Shown here piece after piece: positions 9,310 through 15,952 of a DNA stretch of 42,119 nucleotides (position 1 is the stretch's first letter; every line of letters begins with the position of its first letter). Origin of the DNA: Acidimicrobiaceae bacterium (GTDB taxonomy: Bacteria; Actinomycetota; Acidimicrobiia; Acidimicrobiales; RAAP-2). The stretch lies in contig PLHJ01000019.1 in assembly GCA_003138895.1 (NCBI GenBank), forward strand, positions 27,144-69,262. The letters run 5' to 3'. The notes under the pieces are model-generated. The model did not search any database. It worked only from the letters and a program-made list of their open reading frames with translations, and was not told the origin of the DNA. Both the position numbers and the translations under genes were made by a program.

Positions 9310-9315
9310 TAATGT
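9310..9315 (+). promoter_or_regulatory. Possible -10 of a leaderless DUF5318 message
   Basis: TAATGT ends seven bases before the ATG at 9323 and there is no Shine-Dalgarno, so transcription may begin at the start codon. A small hairpin (CCCC, 7-base loop, GGGG) lies just upstream at 9287-9301. Confidence 0.35.
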
Positions 9316-9322
9316 CCACGTA

Positions 9323-9736
9323 ATGACCTCGCAGTTTCGATCCACTACGGCCGATGGAGCCGTTGTTGAGTTCGGCCTCGTTCGTCGCGCCCTGTTGGAG
9401 AAATTACGCCGGGGCCTGATTCAAAAAGACGACGTCTGCGACGCCCACCCCGAGTTGTTGCGCGCGGCGAAGAATCTCGGCCGAAAGACCGGCGAAGTGT
9501 GCCCGGTCTGTGAAGACGCCGAGCTTCGAGAGATCACCTACGTCTTTGGCTCACGGCTACCGGCCGGCGGGGCGTGTCCCACGTCTCGCGCCGAACTCTT
9601 GCAACTCGAACGCCGTGAAGATCCCGTCCAGTGCTACGCGGTCGAAGTTTGCGTGCAGTGTTCCTTTCACCACCTGGTTCGCAAATGGTCTGCTGGAGGA
9701 CGAAAAGCACGCCGTCAAAGGCAGGCCGGGCAATGA
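9323..9736 (+). CDS. DUF5318 family protein
   Basis: A 137-residue cytoplasmic protein of the actinobacterial DUF5318 family (Rv0049 type), function unknown. The N-terminal half has VVEFGLVRRALLEKLRRG and a segment with DVCDAHPELLRAA; the middle has CPVCEDAELREITYVFG, and more cysteines follow near the C-terminus in VEVCVQC, so a zinc-ribbon fold is likely. I start at the ATG at 9323, since the longer frame only adds residues antisense to padR. Its stop overlaps the panB start as ATGA, so the two genes are translationally coupled. Its place beside ino1-padR is the same as in mycobacteria, where a penicillin-binding protein gene follows; here panB does. Confidence 0.88.
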   Translation: MTSQFRSTTADGAVVEFGLVRRALLEKLRRGLIQKDDVCDAHPELLRAAKNLGRKTGEVCPVCEDAELREITYVFGSRLPAGGACPTSRAELLQLERREDPVQCYAVEVCVQCSFHHLVRKWSAGGRKARRQRQAGQ

Positions 9737-10557
9737 GCGAAGTCACCTCGCCACAGATTCGCGCTCGTAAGCGTCGAAACGGCAGTGACCCGCTTGTCAT
9801 GGTCACGGCCTACGACGAGCCCGGCGCTCGCTACGTCGACGCGGCCGGCGTGGACCTCTTGCTCGTGGGTGATTCGCTCGCGAACGTGGTGCTCGGTCAC
9901 GAAGACACTCTGCACGTGACCGTCGAAGAAATTGCCCACCACGTACGAGCCGTTGCGAACGCGAAGCCCCACGCCCACGTCGTGGCGGATTTACCCTGGC
10001 TGAGTTATCACGTGAGTGAAGCCGACACCGTCACGAACGCCGGCATTCTCATTCGCGCGGGCGCCCAGAGCGTGAAGTTAGAAGGCGGCGTCGTTCGTCT
10101 TCCGATGGTGAAAGCTTTGCTCAACGCCGAGATACCAGTGATGGGCCACCTGGGACTCACTCCGCAAAGTGTGTTGGCTTTTGGGGGCTTTAAAGTCCAA
10201 GCCAAAACGAAGGCCGCGGCGAAATTGCTCGTTGACGACGCTCTGGCCCTGCAAGACGCCGGAGTGTTTGCCATCGTGATCGAGGGCGTTCCGCCCGAAG
10301 TGGGTCGTTTGGTCACTGATGCCCTGGACATTCCCACCATTGGCATTGGTGCCGGTCCCTTTACCGATGGGCAGGTCTTAGTGTTTCACGACCTTTTGGG
10401 ACTCAACAAAAATAAGCCAGCCAAATTTGTGCGCCAATACGCGGACCTTGGCGGGCTCATCACCGAGGCCGTTTCGAAGTACGCCCAAGACGTTCGAAAC
10501 GCCAGTTTCCCGAGCGCCGAAGAGACCTACGCCAATCCGGCCGAACTGACCGATTAG
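9733..10557 (+). CDS. panB: 3-Methyl-2-oxobutanoate hydroxymethyltransferase
   Basis: Ketopantoate hydroxymethyltransferase, the first step of pantothenate synthesis: it transfers a one-carbon unit from methylenetetrahydrofolate to 2-oxoisovalerate. The 274-residue product shows the metal-binding residues of the family in VGDSLANVVLG, VADLPWLSY and SVKLEGG, and the later IGIGAGPFTDGQVLV and HDLLGL motifs. I chose the ATG at 9733 because it overlaps the DUF5318 stop as ATGA and matches the family N-terminus; the frame is open further upstream inside DUF5318. panC and panD are not in the window. Placement directly before the ribosomal protein operon is unusual, and only about 115 bases separate it from rpsF. 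Confidence 0.96.
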   Translation: MSEVTSPQIRARKRRNGSDPLVMVTAYDEPGARYVDAAGVDLLLVGDSLANVVLGHEDTLHVTVEEIAHHVRAVANAKPHAHVVADLPWLSYHVSEADTVTNAGILIRAGAQSVKLEGGVVRLPMVKALLNAEIPVMGHLGLTPQSVLAFGGFKVQAKTKAAAKLLVDDALALQDAGVFAIVIEGVPPEVGRLVTDALDIPTIGIGAGPFTDGQVLVFHDLLGLNKNKPAKFVRQYADLGGLITEAVSKYAQDVRNASFPSAEETYANPAELTD

Positions 10558-10583
10558 CCAAATTCCCGGCTCTGGATTACACT
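10554..10583 (+). promoter_or_regulatory. Possible rpsF operon promoter
   Basis: TACACT at 10578-10583 is a good -10 and sits just before the leader hairpins; the -35 region at 10554-10559 (TTAGCC), 18 bases upstream, is poor. The same TACACT hexamer occurs before the dehydratase gene at 33784. It would start an untranslated leader of about 80 bases. Confidence 0.45.
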
Positions 10584-10590
10584 GAAGAAC

Positions 10591-10655
10591 CCCACAAACG
10601 TGGGATTACGCAGTATGAACCCTGCTCCGTTTCCGCGGAGCCCGAAGTAATTCGG
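10591..10655 (+). promoter_or_regulatory. Structured rpsF leader, candidate S6:S18 binding site
   Basis: Three perfect hairpins lie in a row before rpsF: CCCAC/GTGGG with loop AAAC (10591-10604), GCTCCG/CGGAGC with loop TTTCCG (10624-10641), and CCGAA/TTCGG with a GTAA GNRA tetraloop (10642-10655). In many bacteria the S6-S18 complex represses its own operon by binding a leader hairpin that exposes CCG, mimicking its 16S rRNA site. The middle loop ends in CCG, so this is a plausible version of that element, but the consensus has not been checked. Confidence 0.5.
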
Positions 10656-10672
10656 ACCAGAGGGAAAGGAAT

Positions 10673-10999
10673 ATGGCCATGAGGCCTTATGAAACCATGA
10701 TCGTGTTCGACGTCGCCGTCGACGCGCAGGCTATTCAAATAGCTCTTGATAAGTCGCTGGATACCATTCGCTCGAATGAGGGAAATCCTGGCGCCATCGA
10801 CCGTTGGGGCAAGCGTCCCTTGGCCTACGAGATCAAGAAGCGAAAAGAAGGTTATTACGTCTTGGTGGAGTTCAGCGGTGAGCCGGCAACGGTTACTGCG
10901 CTCGACCGTGTGCTGACCCTCTCGGACGAAGTCCTTCGCTTCAAGATTCTTCGTCAACCCGACACCCGCGCCGCAACTCGTGTTACGGCGAAGGCGTAG
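10673..10999 (+). CDS. rpsF: 30S ribosomal protein S6
   Basis: Small-subunit protein that binds the 16S central domain together with S18, encoded two genes downstream. The 108-residue product has the S6 pattern: MRPYETMIVFD at the start, GAIDRWGKRPLAYEIKKRKEGYYVL in the middle (described here in two parts, WGKRPLAYEI and KKRKEGYYVL) and LRFKILRQ towards the end. The ATG at 10673 and one at 10679 are both possible; the AGAGGG and AAAGGA purine runs fit one each. A structured leader precedes it. It heads the rpsF-ssb-rpsR-rplI operon, a conserved actinobacterial order. Confidence 0.97.
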   Translation: MAMRPYETMIVFDVAVDAQAIQIALDKSLDTIRSNEGNPGAIDRWGKRPLAYEIKKRKEGYYVLVEFSGEPATVTALDRVLTLSDEVLRFKILRQPDTRAATRVTAKA

Positions 11000-11027
11000 G
11001 TTCACGTCGCACTGATAAGGAGCTGAC

Positions 11028-11483
11028 ATGGCCGATAACACCATCACCGTCGTAGGGAACATCACCCGCGACCCCGAACTGAAGTTTCTGAACTCCGGAC
11101 AAGCCACGGTGCGACTTTCCATCGCCGTGAACCGTCGTTGGCAGAACCGTCAAACCCAAGAGTGGGAAGAGCGCGTCTCGTACTTCGAAGTTACGGCCTA
11201 CGGGCCTATGGCGGAGAACGCGGCGAATTCACTCACGAAGGGAACACGCGTCATTGTGAATGGACGACTCGAGCAGCGCAGTTGGGAAACCCCCGAAGGC
11301 GACAAGCGTTCAATCATTGAAATCAACGCCGACGAAATTGCGCCGTCGCTTCGTTTTGCCACGGCCGTCGTCAATAAGACGCCTCGACCCGAGGGCGGCA
11401 ACTTTCGTTCCGACGATCGTCCCGCGCCCCAACCTCGCACCAACGAACCATCCACCTACGCCTTTGATGAGGAGCCCTTCTAA
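11028..11483 (+). CDS. ssb: Single-stranded DNA-binding protein
   Basis: Tetrameric OB-fold protein that coats single-stranded DNA in replication and repair. The 151-residue product starts with [17 protein letters not shown], continues through the OB-fold with [14 protein letters not shown] and [16 protein letters not shown], and ends with a disordered tail closing in DEEPF, the acidic tip that recruits partner proteins. The tail is short compared with many actinobacterial SSBs. An AAGGAG Shine-Dalgarno precedes the ATG. Its stop shares one base with the rpsR start (TAATG), so the genes are coupled in the rpsF operon. Confidence 0.97.
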   Translation: MADNTITVVGNITRDPELKFLNSGQATVRLSIAVNRRWQNRQTQEWEERVSYFEVTAYGPMAENAANSLTKGTRVIVNGRLEQRSWETPEGDKRSIIEINADEIAPSLRFATAVVNKTPRPEGGNFRSDDRPAPQPRTNEPSTYAFDEEPF

Positions 11484-11947
11484 TGCCCCGTATTAATAAC
11501 CCCAAACCGCCCAAGCGCGCGCCGAAGATTGACAATCGTCGACTGAAGAAGAAGCCCTGTGCGTTCTGTGCGCACGGTGTTGGCACGGTTGACTACAAGG
11601 ACCTGGCGCAACTTCGCAAGTACATCTCTGACCGCGGCAAGATCCGTGGTCGTCGCGTATCGGGCAACTGCCAACAGCACCAGCGCGACATTGCCGACGC
11701 TATTAAGACGGCTCGCGAATTGGCGCTTCTTCCCTACACCCAGCGCACCGTGACCGAGCGTCGTGGTGGTCGTGGTGGTCGTGACGACCGAGGGCCTCGT
11801 GGTCCTCGCCCCGACCGTGACGGTGACGTCGAAGAAAAGACTTTGGCCGACGTCGTGGGTTACGACATCGACGCGAAGCCTCACGACAATCCTGAGGTTG
11901 TTGAAGTCGAAGAAGTAGAACTCGTGGAAGTGGAGGCCGGCGAATGA
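11483..11947 (+). CDS. rpsR: 30S ribosomal protein S18 with long C-terminal extension
   Basis: Small-subunit protein, partner of S6. Residues about 10-85 are a normal S18 with the cysteine-containing form KKKPCAFC, then [18 protein letters not shown] and the [12 protein letters not shown] motif. S18 usually has 75-85 residues; this one has 154. The extra about 65 residues begin with an Arg-Gly stretch ([11 protein letters not shown]) and end in a very acidic Val-Glu tail, so they are probably disordered. The frame continues smoothly to overlap rplI as ATGA, with a good GAGGAG upstream, so the extension does not look like a sequencing error. It may be a lineage trait; its role is unknown. Confidence 0.95.
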   Translation: MPRINNPKPPKRAPKIDNRRLKKKPCAFCAHGVGTVDYKDLAQLRKYISDRGKIRGRRVSGNCQQHQRDIADAIKTARELALLPYTQRTVTERRGGRGGRDDRGPRGPRPDRDGDVEEKTLADVVGYDIDAKPHDNPEVVEVEEVELVEVEAGE

Positions 11948-12390
11948 AGGTTCTTCTCCGCAGTGACGTAAAGGGCGTGGGACGCCGCGGTGACATTGTG
12001 GAGGTGAAGTCCGGCTACGCGCGCAACTACTTGTTGCCCACGGGAGCCGCCCTCCTTGCCAATGACGCCATGAAGGACCAGGCGTCCATGATGCGAAAGT
12101 CGCGTGACCTGCGTGACCAAAAGGACCGCGAATCCGCCGAAGCGCAGCGATCTGTCATTGAGGGACTTCGTCTTACCATTGAACAACGTGCGTCGTCCAA
12201 CGGTCGCCTCTTTGGTTCAGTCACCGAAGCCGACATCGTGAACGCCATTCGCACGGCCGCCAACATTTCGCTGAATCGCCACCAAATCAAGATGACGGAA
12301 CACTTGAAAGAAGTGGGGCCCGCCACAGTAGAAGCAGAACTGTTTGATGGTGTAGTCGCCACCGTGCAACTCGAGGTTGTCACGAAGTAA
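11944..12390 (+). CDS. rplI: 50S ribosomal protein L9
   Basis: Large-subunit protein made of an N-terminal RNA-binding domain, a long connecting helix and a C-terminal domain. The 148-residue product shows the signature [19 protein letters not shown] and [17 protein letters not shown], a charged helix at about residues 45-75, and a C-terminal [14 protein letters not shown] segment. Length is normal. The ATG overlaps the rpsR stop by four bases, with GGAGG upstream. It is the last gene before a strong terminator at 12409-12435, so the ribosomal operon ends here and dnaB is transcribed separately. Confidence 0.97.
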   Translation: MKVLLRSDVKGVGRRGDIVEVKSGYARNYLLPTGAALLANDAMKDQASMMRKSRDLRDQKDRESAEAQRSVIEGLRLTIEQRASSNGRLFGSVTEADIVNAIRTAANISLNRHQIKMTEHLKEVGPATVEAELFDGVVATVQLEVVTK

Positions 12391-12408
12391 TTTGCCTCGT
12401 TGCTTTTC

Positions 12409-12435
12409 AATGCCGGGGTCCCTGACCCCGGCATT
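12409..12435 (+). terminator. Intrinsic terminator after rplI
   Basis: A perfect 12-base-pair stem, AATGCCGGGGTC with GACCCCGGCATT around a CCT loop, lies 18 bases after the rplI stop. A T run (GTTTTAT) follows about six bases later. The very GC-rich stem makes this a convincing end for the rpsF-rplI operon. Confidence 0.85.
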
Positions 12436-12482
12436 GTGCTGTTTTATCGTCGTTGTTACACCCTGGTGACAAAATTGCGACG

Positions 12483-12510
12483 CGTGGATATCAACAGGTT
12501 TTTACCCACG
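12483..12510. promoter_or_regulatory. Two DnaA-box-like sequences before dnaB
   Basis: CGTGGATAT (12483-12491) and TTACCCACG (12502-12510) each match 7 of 9 positions of the DnaA box TTATCCACA (or its complement), face each other and lie about 50 bases before the dnaB start. They could bind DnaA to regulate dnaB, but two imperfect boxes may also be chance. Confidence 0.25.
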
Positions 12511-12558
12511 TTGTTGTTCTAGCGACACACAGCTTCATCCTGCGACAGTTGAGGACTT

Positions 12559-13923
12559 ATGGCTCAGATCGACACGCTTACTTTTCCGACGAATCAGAAC
12601 TCGTCGGGGGGTCGCGTACCGCCGCATTCCATTGTGGCGGAAGAATCGCTTCTCGGCGCCATGTTGTTGTCGCCCGACGCGGTGTCAGTCGCCGCCGAAA
12701 TGTGCAAGGCCGAGGATTTTTATCGTCCATTGCACGCGCAGATATTTTCTTCGATCATTGACCTCGTCAATAGTGGCGAAGCCGTGGACTTTGTCACGGT
12801 GTCAACGCGTCTCGAACAGCGCGGTGCTCCGTCCATTGAGCCGAGTTTGCTGACGTCACTGCAGATGAACACGCCATCGGCGTCGAGTGCCGAGCGCTAC
12901 GCCACGATTGTTCGAGAGAAGGCGCAACAACGTCGACTTATTGGCGCCGCCGGGCAAATTTCTGACGATGCCTACACTGCTATCGACGACGTCGACGCGT
13001 TGATTGATGACGCCGAGCGACGCATTAACGAAATTAAAGACAACCGTGCTTACGACACGGTCTCGCGTCTGCTGCCGCTACTCATTGACGAGATGAACAC
13101 GCTCGAAACACGAGGTGAAAACCGCGGGGTGGTGACTGGACTCGAAACTGGTTATAGCTCGCTCGACAAGATCTTGCACGGACTGCAGTCCACGAGTCTG
13201 ACGATTGTTGGTGCTCGTCCCTCGGTAGGTAAGACGGCATTTGCGCTTGGGATATTGACCCACGTCGGCGTGAAACTTCGTCGTCCGGCGCTGTTTTTCT
13301 CCCTAGAAATGAGCAAGAACGAACTGGCCGAGCGCATCCTGGCGTCCACTGCTCGGGTGGACTCCTCAAATATGAAGATCGGCAATTTGAACGACGCGGA
13401 GTGGACCCGGGCCACGGACGCCGTGGGAACTCTCCACGATGCTCCGATATTCATCGACGACAACCCGCACCTTACGGTCATGGACGTTCGAGCTCGAGCT
13501 CGACGTATCAAGCAGCAAAACGGTGGGCTGGGCGTTGTAATTGTCGACTACTTGCAGCTCATGAGTTCGCGTTCGCGTACGGAGAATCGCCAAGTCGAAG
13601 TAGCGGAGATGAGTCGTGGTTTGAAGATCCTGGCCCGTGAACTCGAGTGTCCGGTAATTGCGCTTTCGCAGTTATCGCGAGGCTTGGAAACTCGAACCGA
13701 CAAGCGTCCAATGATGTCGGACCTTCGTGAATCGGGATCATTGGAACAAGACGCTGACGTTGTTATTTTCCTTTACCGCCCGGAGATGACCGAGGTGTCG
13801 CCGGAAAACCGAGGGCTGCTCGAGGTCATTGTCTCCAAGCACCGAAACGGTCCAACGGGTTCCGCGCAGTTGGCGTTCCTCAATCAATACGCGCGATTCG
13901 AGGACATGCCCGACAGTATCTAG
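12559..13923 (+). CDS. dnaB: Replicative DNA helicase DnaB
   Basis: Hexameric 5'-3' helicase that unwinds DNA at the replication fork. The 454-residue product has the N-terminal helical domain beginning PPHSIVAEESLLGAML, a linker, and a RecA-like C-terminal domain with the Walker A motif GARPSVGKTA near residue 219, Walker B in VIVDYLQLM and the C-terminal KHRNGPTG arginine finger. Unlike many mycobacterial DnaB proteins it has no intein: motif spacing and length are normal. A 120-base leader follows the rplI terminator, so it has its own promoter, which I cannot pin down. It closes the conserved rpsF-dnaB block. Confidence 0.97.
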   Translation: MAQIDTLTFPTNQNSSGGRVPPHSIVAEESLLGAMLLSPDAVSVAAEMCKAEDFYRPLHAQIFSSIIDLVNSGEAVDFVTVSTRLEQRGAPSIEPSLLTSLQMNTPSASSAERYATIVREKAQQRRLIGAAGQISDDAYTAIDDVDALIDDAERRINEIKDNRAYDTVSRLLPLLIDEMNTLETRGENRGVVTGLETGYSSLDKILHGLQSTSLTIVGARPSVGKTAFALGILTHVGVKLRRPALFFSLEMSKNELAERILASTARVDSSNMKIGNLNDAEWTRATDAVGTLHDAPIFIDDNPHLTVMDVRARARRIKQQNGGLGVVIVDYLQLMSSRSRTENRQVEVAEMSRGLKILARELECPVIALSQLSRGLETRTDKRPMMSDLRESGSLEQDADVVIFLYRPEMTEVSPENRGLLEVIVSKHRNGPTGSAQLAFLNQYARFEDMPDSI

Positions 13924-13964
13924 TCAGGTTCACCGACTTCGAGGATTTCCGAACACTGCATACT

Positions 13965-13989
13965 AAATGATACCAAAGTGGTATCATTT
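13965..13989. promoter_or_regulatory. Operator palindrome of the toxin-antitoxin operon
   Basis: A perfect inverted repeat with 11-base arms (AAATGATACCA and its complement) and a 3-base spacer AAG ends five bases before the antitoxin ATG at 13994. Ribbon-helix-helix antitoxins bind such palindromes to repress their own operon. It is the longest perfect inverted repeat I noticed outside terminators. Confidence 0.75.
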
Positions 13990-13993
13990 CCCT

Positions 13994-14200
13994 ATGGCCC
14001 TTACCGTACGAACTGACGAGGAACTCGAAGATGCATTGGTATCGCTTGCCCACTCTGAAGGCATATCTAAACAAGAAGTCATCAGACGGGCAGTGCTTGA
14101 TCGACATGAACGCTCAATGCATGTGACTCGCGTCAGCGATTCAACGCAACGAATGATTGCGCGTTGGGGCGATGTCTTGGAGCGACTCGGCTCGGCGTGA
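13994..14200 (+). CDS. Ribbon-helix-helix antitoxin
   Basis: A 68-residue CopG/RHH-like protein. Residues 3-37 form the beta strand and two helices: LTVRTDEELEDALVSLA, then the turn SEGISKQEVIRRAV, typical of dimeric DNA-binding antitoxins. The C-terminal 25 residues probably wrap around and block the toxin. I start at the ATG at 13994, directly after the operator; the open frame begins 27 bases earlier inside the palindrome. The stop overlaps the toxin GTG (GTGA), as usual for toxin-antitoxin pairs. Codon use is a little more AT-rich than in neighbouring housekeeping genes, which hints at transfer. Confidence 0.85.
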   Translation: MALTVRTDEELEDALVSLAHSEGISKQEVIRRAVLDRHERSMHVTRVSDSTQRMIARWGDVLERLGSA

Positions 14201-14568
14201 GCGAAGTTGAGTACCTCGACATCGAGGACGTTGTGGAAATGATCAGGGCGCTGCAAATTGGTCCAATTCGGGATCTTGGACTTTTGGATTCAGCCGTTAA
14301 TCGACCACGGTCCAGCGCTTTTGGTGAGGACGCCTATTCCACGTTCGACAAGAAGGCGGCTGCGTTGCTCCACTCGATGACAAATAATCACCCACTCGTG
14401 GATGGCAATAAACGGCTGGCGTGGTTAAGCACAGTGGTGTTTTGTGATCTAAATTCACGGGCTCCACAGTTGAGCGATGATGAAGCTTTTCAATTGGTGT
14501 GGGATATAGCCAGCTCCGACTTGGAACTCACCGCAATTGCTGAACGGTTGAAATTAATCGCTACTTAA
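14197..14568 (+). CDS. doc: Doc-family toxin (Fic/Doc fold)
   Basis: A 123-residue death-on-curing toxin. In the P1 system Doc phosphorylates elongation factor EF-Tu and stops translation until neutralised. The diagnostic motif HPLVDGNKR (H65 to R73) is complete, and the preceding segment with DLGLLDSAVNRPRSSAFGE (residues 26-44) matches classical Doc, so the protein should be active. The frame begins upstream, but the GTG at 14197, overlapping the antitoxin stop by four bases, gives the expected family length. P1 Doc is paired with Phd; here the partner is a ribbon-helix-helix protein. The module sits between dnaB and an unrelated minus-strand gene. Confidence 0.92.
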   Translation: MSEVEYLDIEDVVEMIRALQIGPIRDLGLLDSAVNRPRSSAFGEDAYSTFDKKAAALLHSMTNNHPLVDGNKRLAWLSTVVFCDLNSRAPQLSDDEAFQLVWDIASSDLELTAIAERLKLIAT

Positions 14569-14597
14569 GACGACGTTGTCGTAGTCGAATGTCGTGA

Positions 14598-15041
14598 CTA
14601 TTTACGCTTCGCGATTAATACAGGAATCTCGCGATCCGTCTTGGTTTGATATTCAGCGTACGGCGGATAGACGGCAACGGCTCGTTCCCACCATGCCGCT
14701 TTCTCGTCACCACTCACTTCTCGCACGACGACGTCAAATGGTGCGGGACCGTCTTGGATGGCGACGTGGTCGGGGTTCGCTACCAGGTTGTAGTACCAAA
14801 CCGGATGCGTGGGTGCACCACCTTTGGAGGCAACGAGTGCGTATTCGCCGTCGTGCTCCACGCGCATCACGGCAACCTTTCGTACCTTGCCGCTCTTATT
14901 ACCAAGCGTCGTAAAGATGATGATGGGTATGCCGCTGTCACGCAGCGTGTTGGCTTTGGTCCCTCCGGAAGCTTCGTATTCTTCGACTTGGTCGCGTACC
15001 CATTGGGCGGGACTTGGTTCGTATTCTCCGGTAACGGGCAT
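14598..15041 (-). CDS. Nitroreductase/deazaflavin-dependent (Ddn-like) protein
   Basis: A 147-residue protein of the Ddn/Rv3547 superfamily of split-beta-barrel proteins that use coenzyme F420 in Actinobacteria. Characteristic segments are [21 protein letters not shown] (in two parts, [12 protein letters not shown] and KVRKVAVMR), [20 protein letters not shown] and NPDHVAIQ, covering the cofactor-binding loop and the Trp-Tyr region. The family includes menaquinone and nitroimidazole reductases, but the natural substrate here cannot be told. It ends 30 bases from doc on the opposite strand. The ATG at 15041 has no Shine-Dalgarno but a good -10 six bases upstream, so it is probably leaderless. 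Confidence 0.9.
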   Translation of the reverse strand: MPVTGEYEPSPAQWVRDQVEEYEASGGTKANTLRDSGIPIIIFTTLGNKSGKVRKVAVMRVEHDGEYALVASKGGAPTHPVWYYNLVANPDHVAIQDGPAPFDVVVREVSGDEKAAWWERAVAVYPPYAEYQTKTDREIPVLIAKRK

Positions 15042-15047
15042 TTAGTG

Positions 15048-15053
15048 AATGTA
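15048..15053 (-). promoter_or_regulatory. -10 of leaderless Ddn-like gene
   Basis: On the minus strand TACATT is followed by exactly six bases and the ATG at 15041. No Shine-Dalgarno is present, so the mRNA probably begins at the start codon. Confidence 0.5.
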
Positions 15054-15070
15054 ACGCAGTTTGCTCAGAA

Positions 15071-15847
15071 TCACTTCGGCTGCATGCGAATACCGGCGTC
15101 AATGCGGATTGACTCGGCGTTCATGTAGCTATTCGACAACAACTCCACCGCCAGCGAAGCGAACTCTTCGGAGTATCCAAGTCGCTTCGGGAACAGAACA
15201 CCGGCACCCAGTCGCGCCTTAAATTCGTCGGACGCTGCACCGGTGCCATAAATCGGCGTGTCGATGAGACCTGGCAAGATGCAATTCGCGCGAACACCAA
15301 TGGCCGCGAGGTCACGGGCGAGAGGAAGCGTGAGTCCCACAACGCCACCCTTTGAGCTCGAATAAGCAACTTGACCAATCTGACCGTCTTCGGCAGCGAC
15401 CGAGGCAGTGTTGACAATTGCGCCACGAAGTCCGTCGACGTCCGGCGTGTTGTGGCTCATGGCGGTGGCGGCGATGCGACAGACGTCAAAGGTGCCCACC
15501 AAATTGATCATGATGACCTTCTTGTAGAGATCGAGGTCGTGAGCGGAGGCGTACTCGCCGTCTTTTCCAATGGTGCGCGTGGCCCAACCAATGCCGGCGC
15601 AGTTCACGGCGGTCCACAGGGGAGCAAGCTTCTTTGCGGCCTCCACGGATTCAATGATCTGGTCGGTGTTTGTCACGTCACAGTGCACGTAGGTGCCGCC
15701 AATTTCCTTGGCGATGGCCGCGCCGCGCTCGTCGTTGAGATCCGCAATAACGACCTTGACGCCGCGACTCGCGAGCAACTTGGCGGTGGCTTCACCAAGA
15801 CCCGACGCGCCGCCCGTAACGACTGATGAAGTGTTCTTTAATTCCAC
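15071..15847 (-). CDS. SDR-family 3-hydroxyacyl-CoA dehydrogenase-like oxidoreductase
   Basis: A 258-residue short-chain dehydrogenase. The NAD-binding motif TGGASGLG (about residues 11-18), the acidic D35 after the second strand pointing to NAD(H) rather than NADP(H), NCAGIG, and the catalytic serine followed by YSSSKGG are all present. Overall it resembles type-2 3-hydroxyacyl-CoA dehydrogenases (the HSD17B10 group) used in beta-oxidation, including the insert before the active site and the C-terminal region with RIDAGIRMQPK. The start is GTG at 15847 after an AAGGGGAG Shine-Dalgarno. No other beta-oxidation gene is nearby, so the exact substrate is unsure. Confidence 0.88.
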   Translation of the reverse strand: MELKNTSSVVTGGASGLGEATAKLLASRGVKVVIADLNDERGAAIAKEIGGTYVHCDVTNTDQIIESVEAAKKLAPLWTAVNCAGIGWATRTIGKDGEYASAHDLDLYKKVIMINLVGTFDVCRIAATAMSHNTPDVDGLRGAIVNTASVAAEDGQIGQVAYSSSKGGVVGLTLPLARDLAAIGVRANCILPGLIDTPIYGTGAASDEFKARLGAGVLFPKRLGYSEEFASLAVELLSNSYMNAESIRIDAGIRMQPK

Positions 15848-15940
15848 GATGGTTCTCCCCTTATTTGTTCTGCGCGCAACAGTGTCCTAGCGCAGAGTCA
15901 CCCTGAGAACCTAGAGGAAATTGTGACCCACCTCGTCCTC

Positions 15941-15946
15941 TAGCCT
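15941..15946 (+). promoter_or_regulatory. -10 of leaderless rlmN
   Basis: TAGCCT is followed by six bases and the GTG at 15953; there is no Shine-Dalgarno. Same geometry as at several other genes in this window. Confidence 0.4.
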
Positions 15947-15952
15947 CGAAGC

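Noticed and set aside
12483..12510. Origin of replication before dnaB
   Set aside because: Only two imperfect DnaA-like boxes and no AT-rich unwinding stretch; oriC is expected beyond the left edge.
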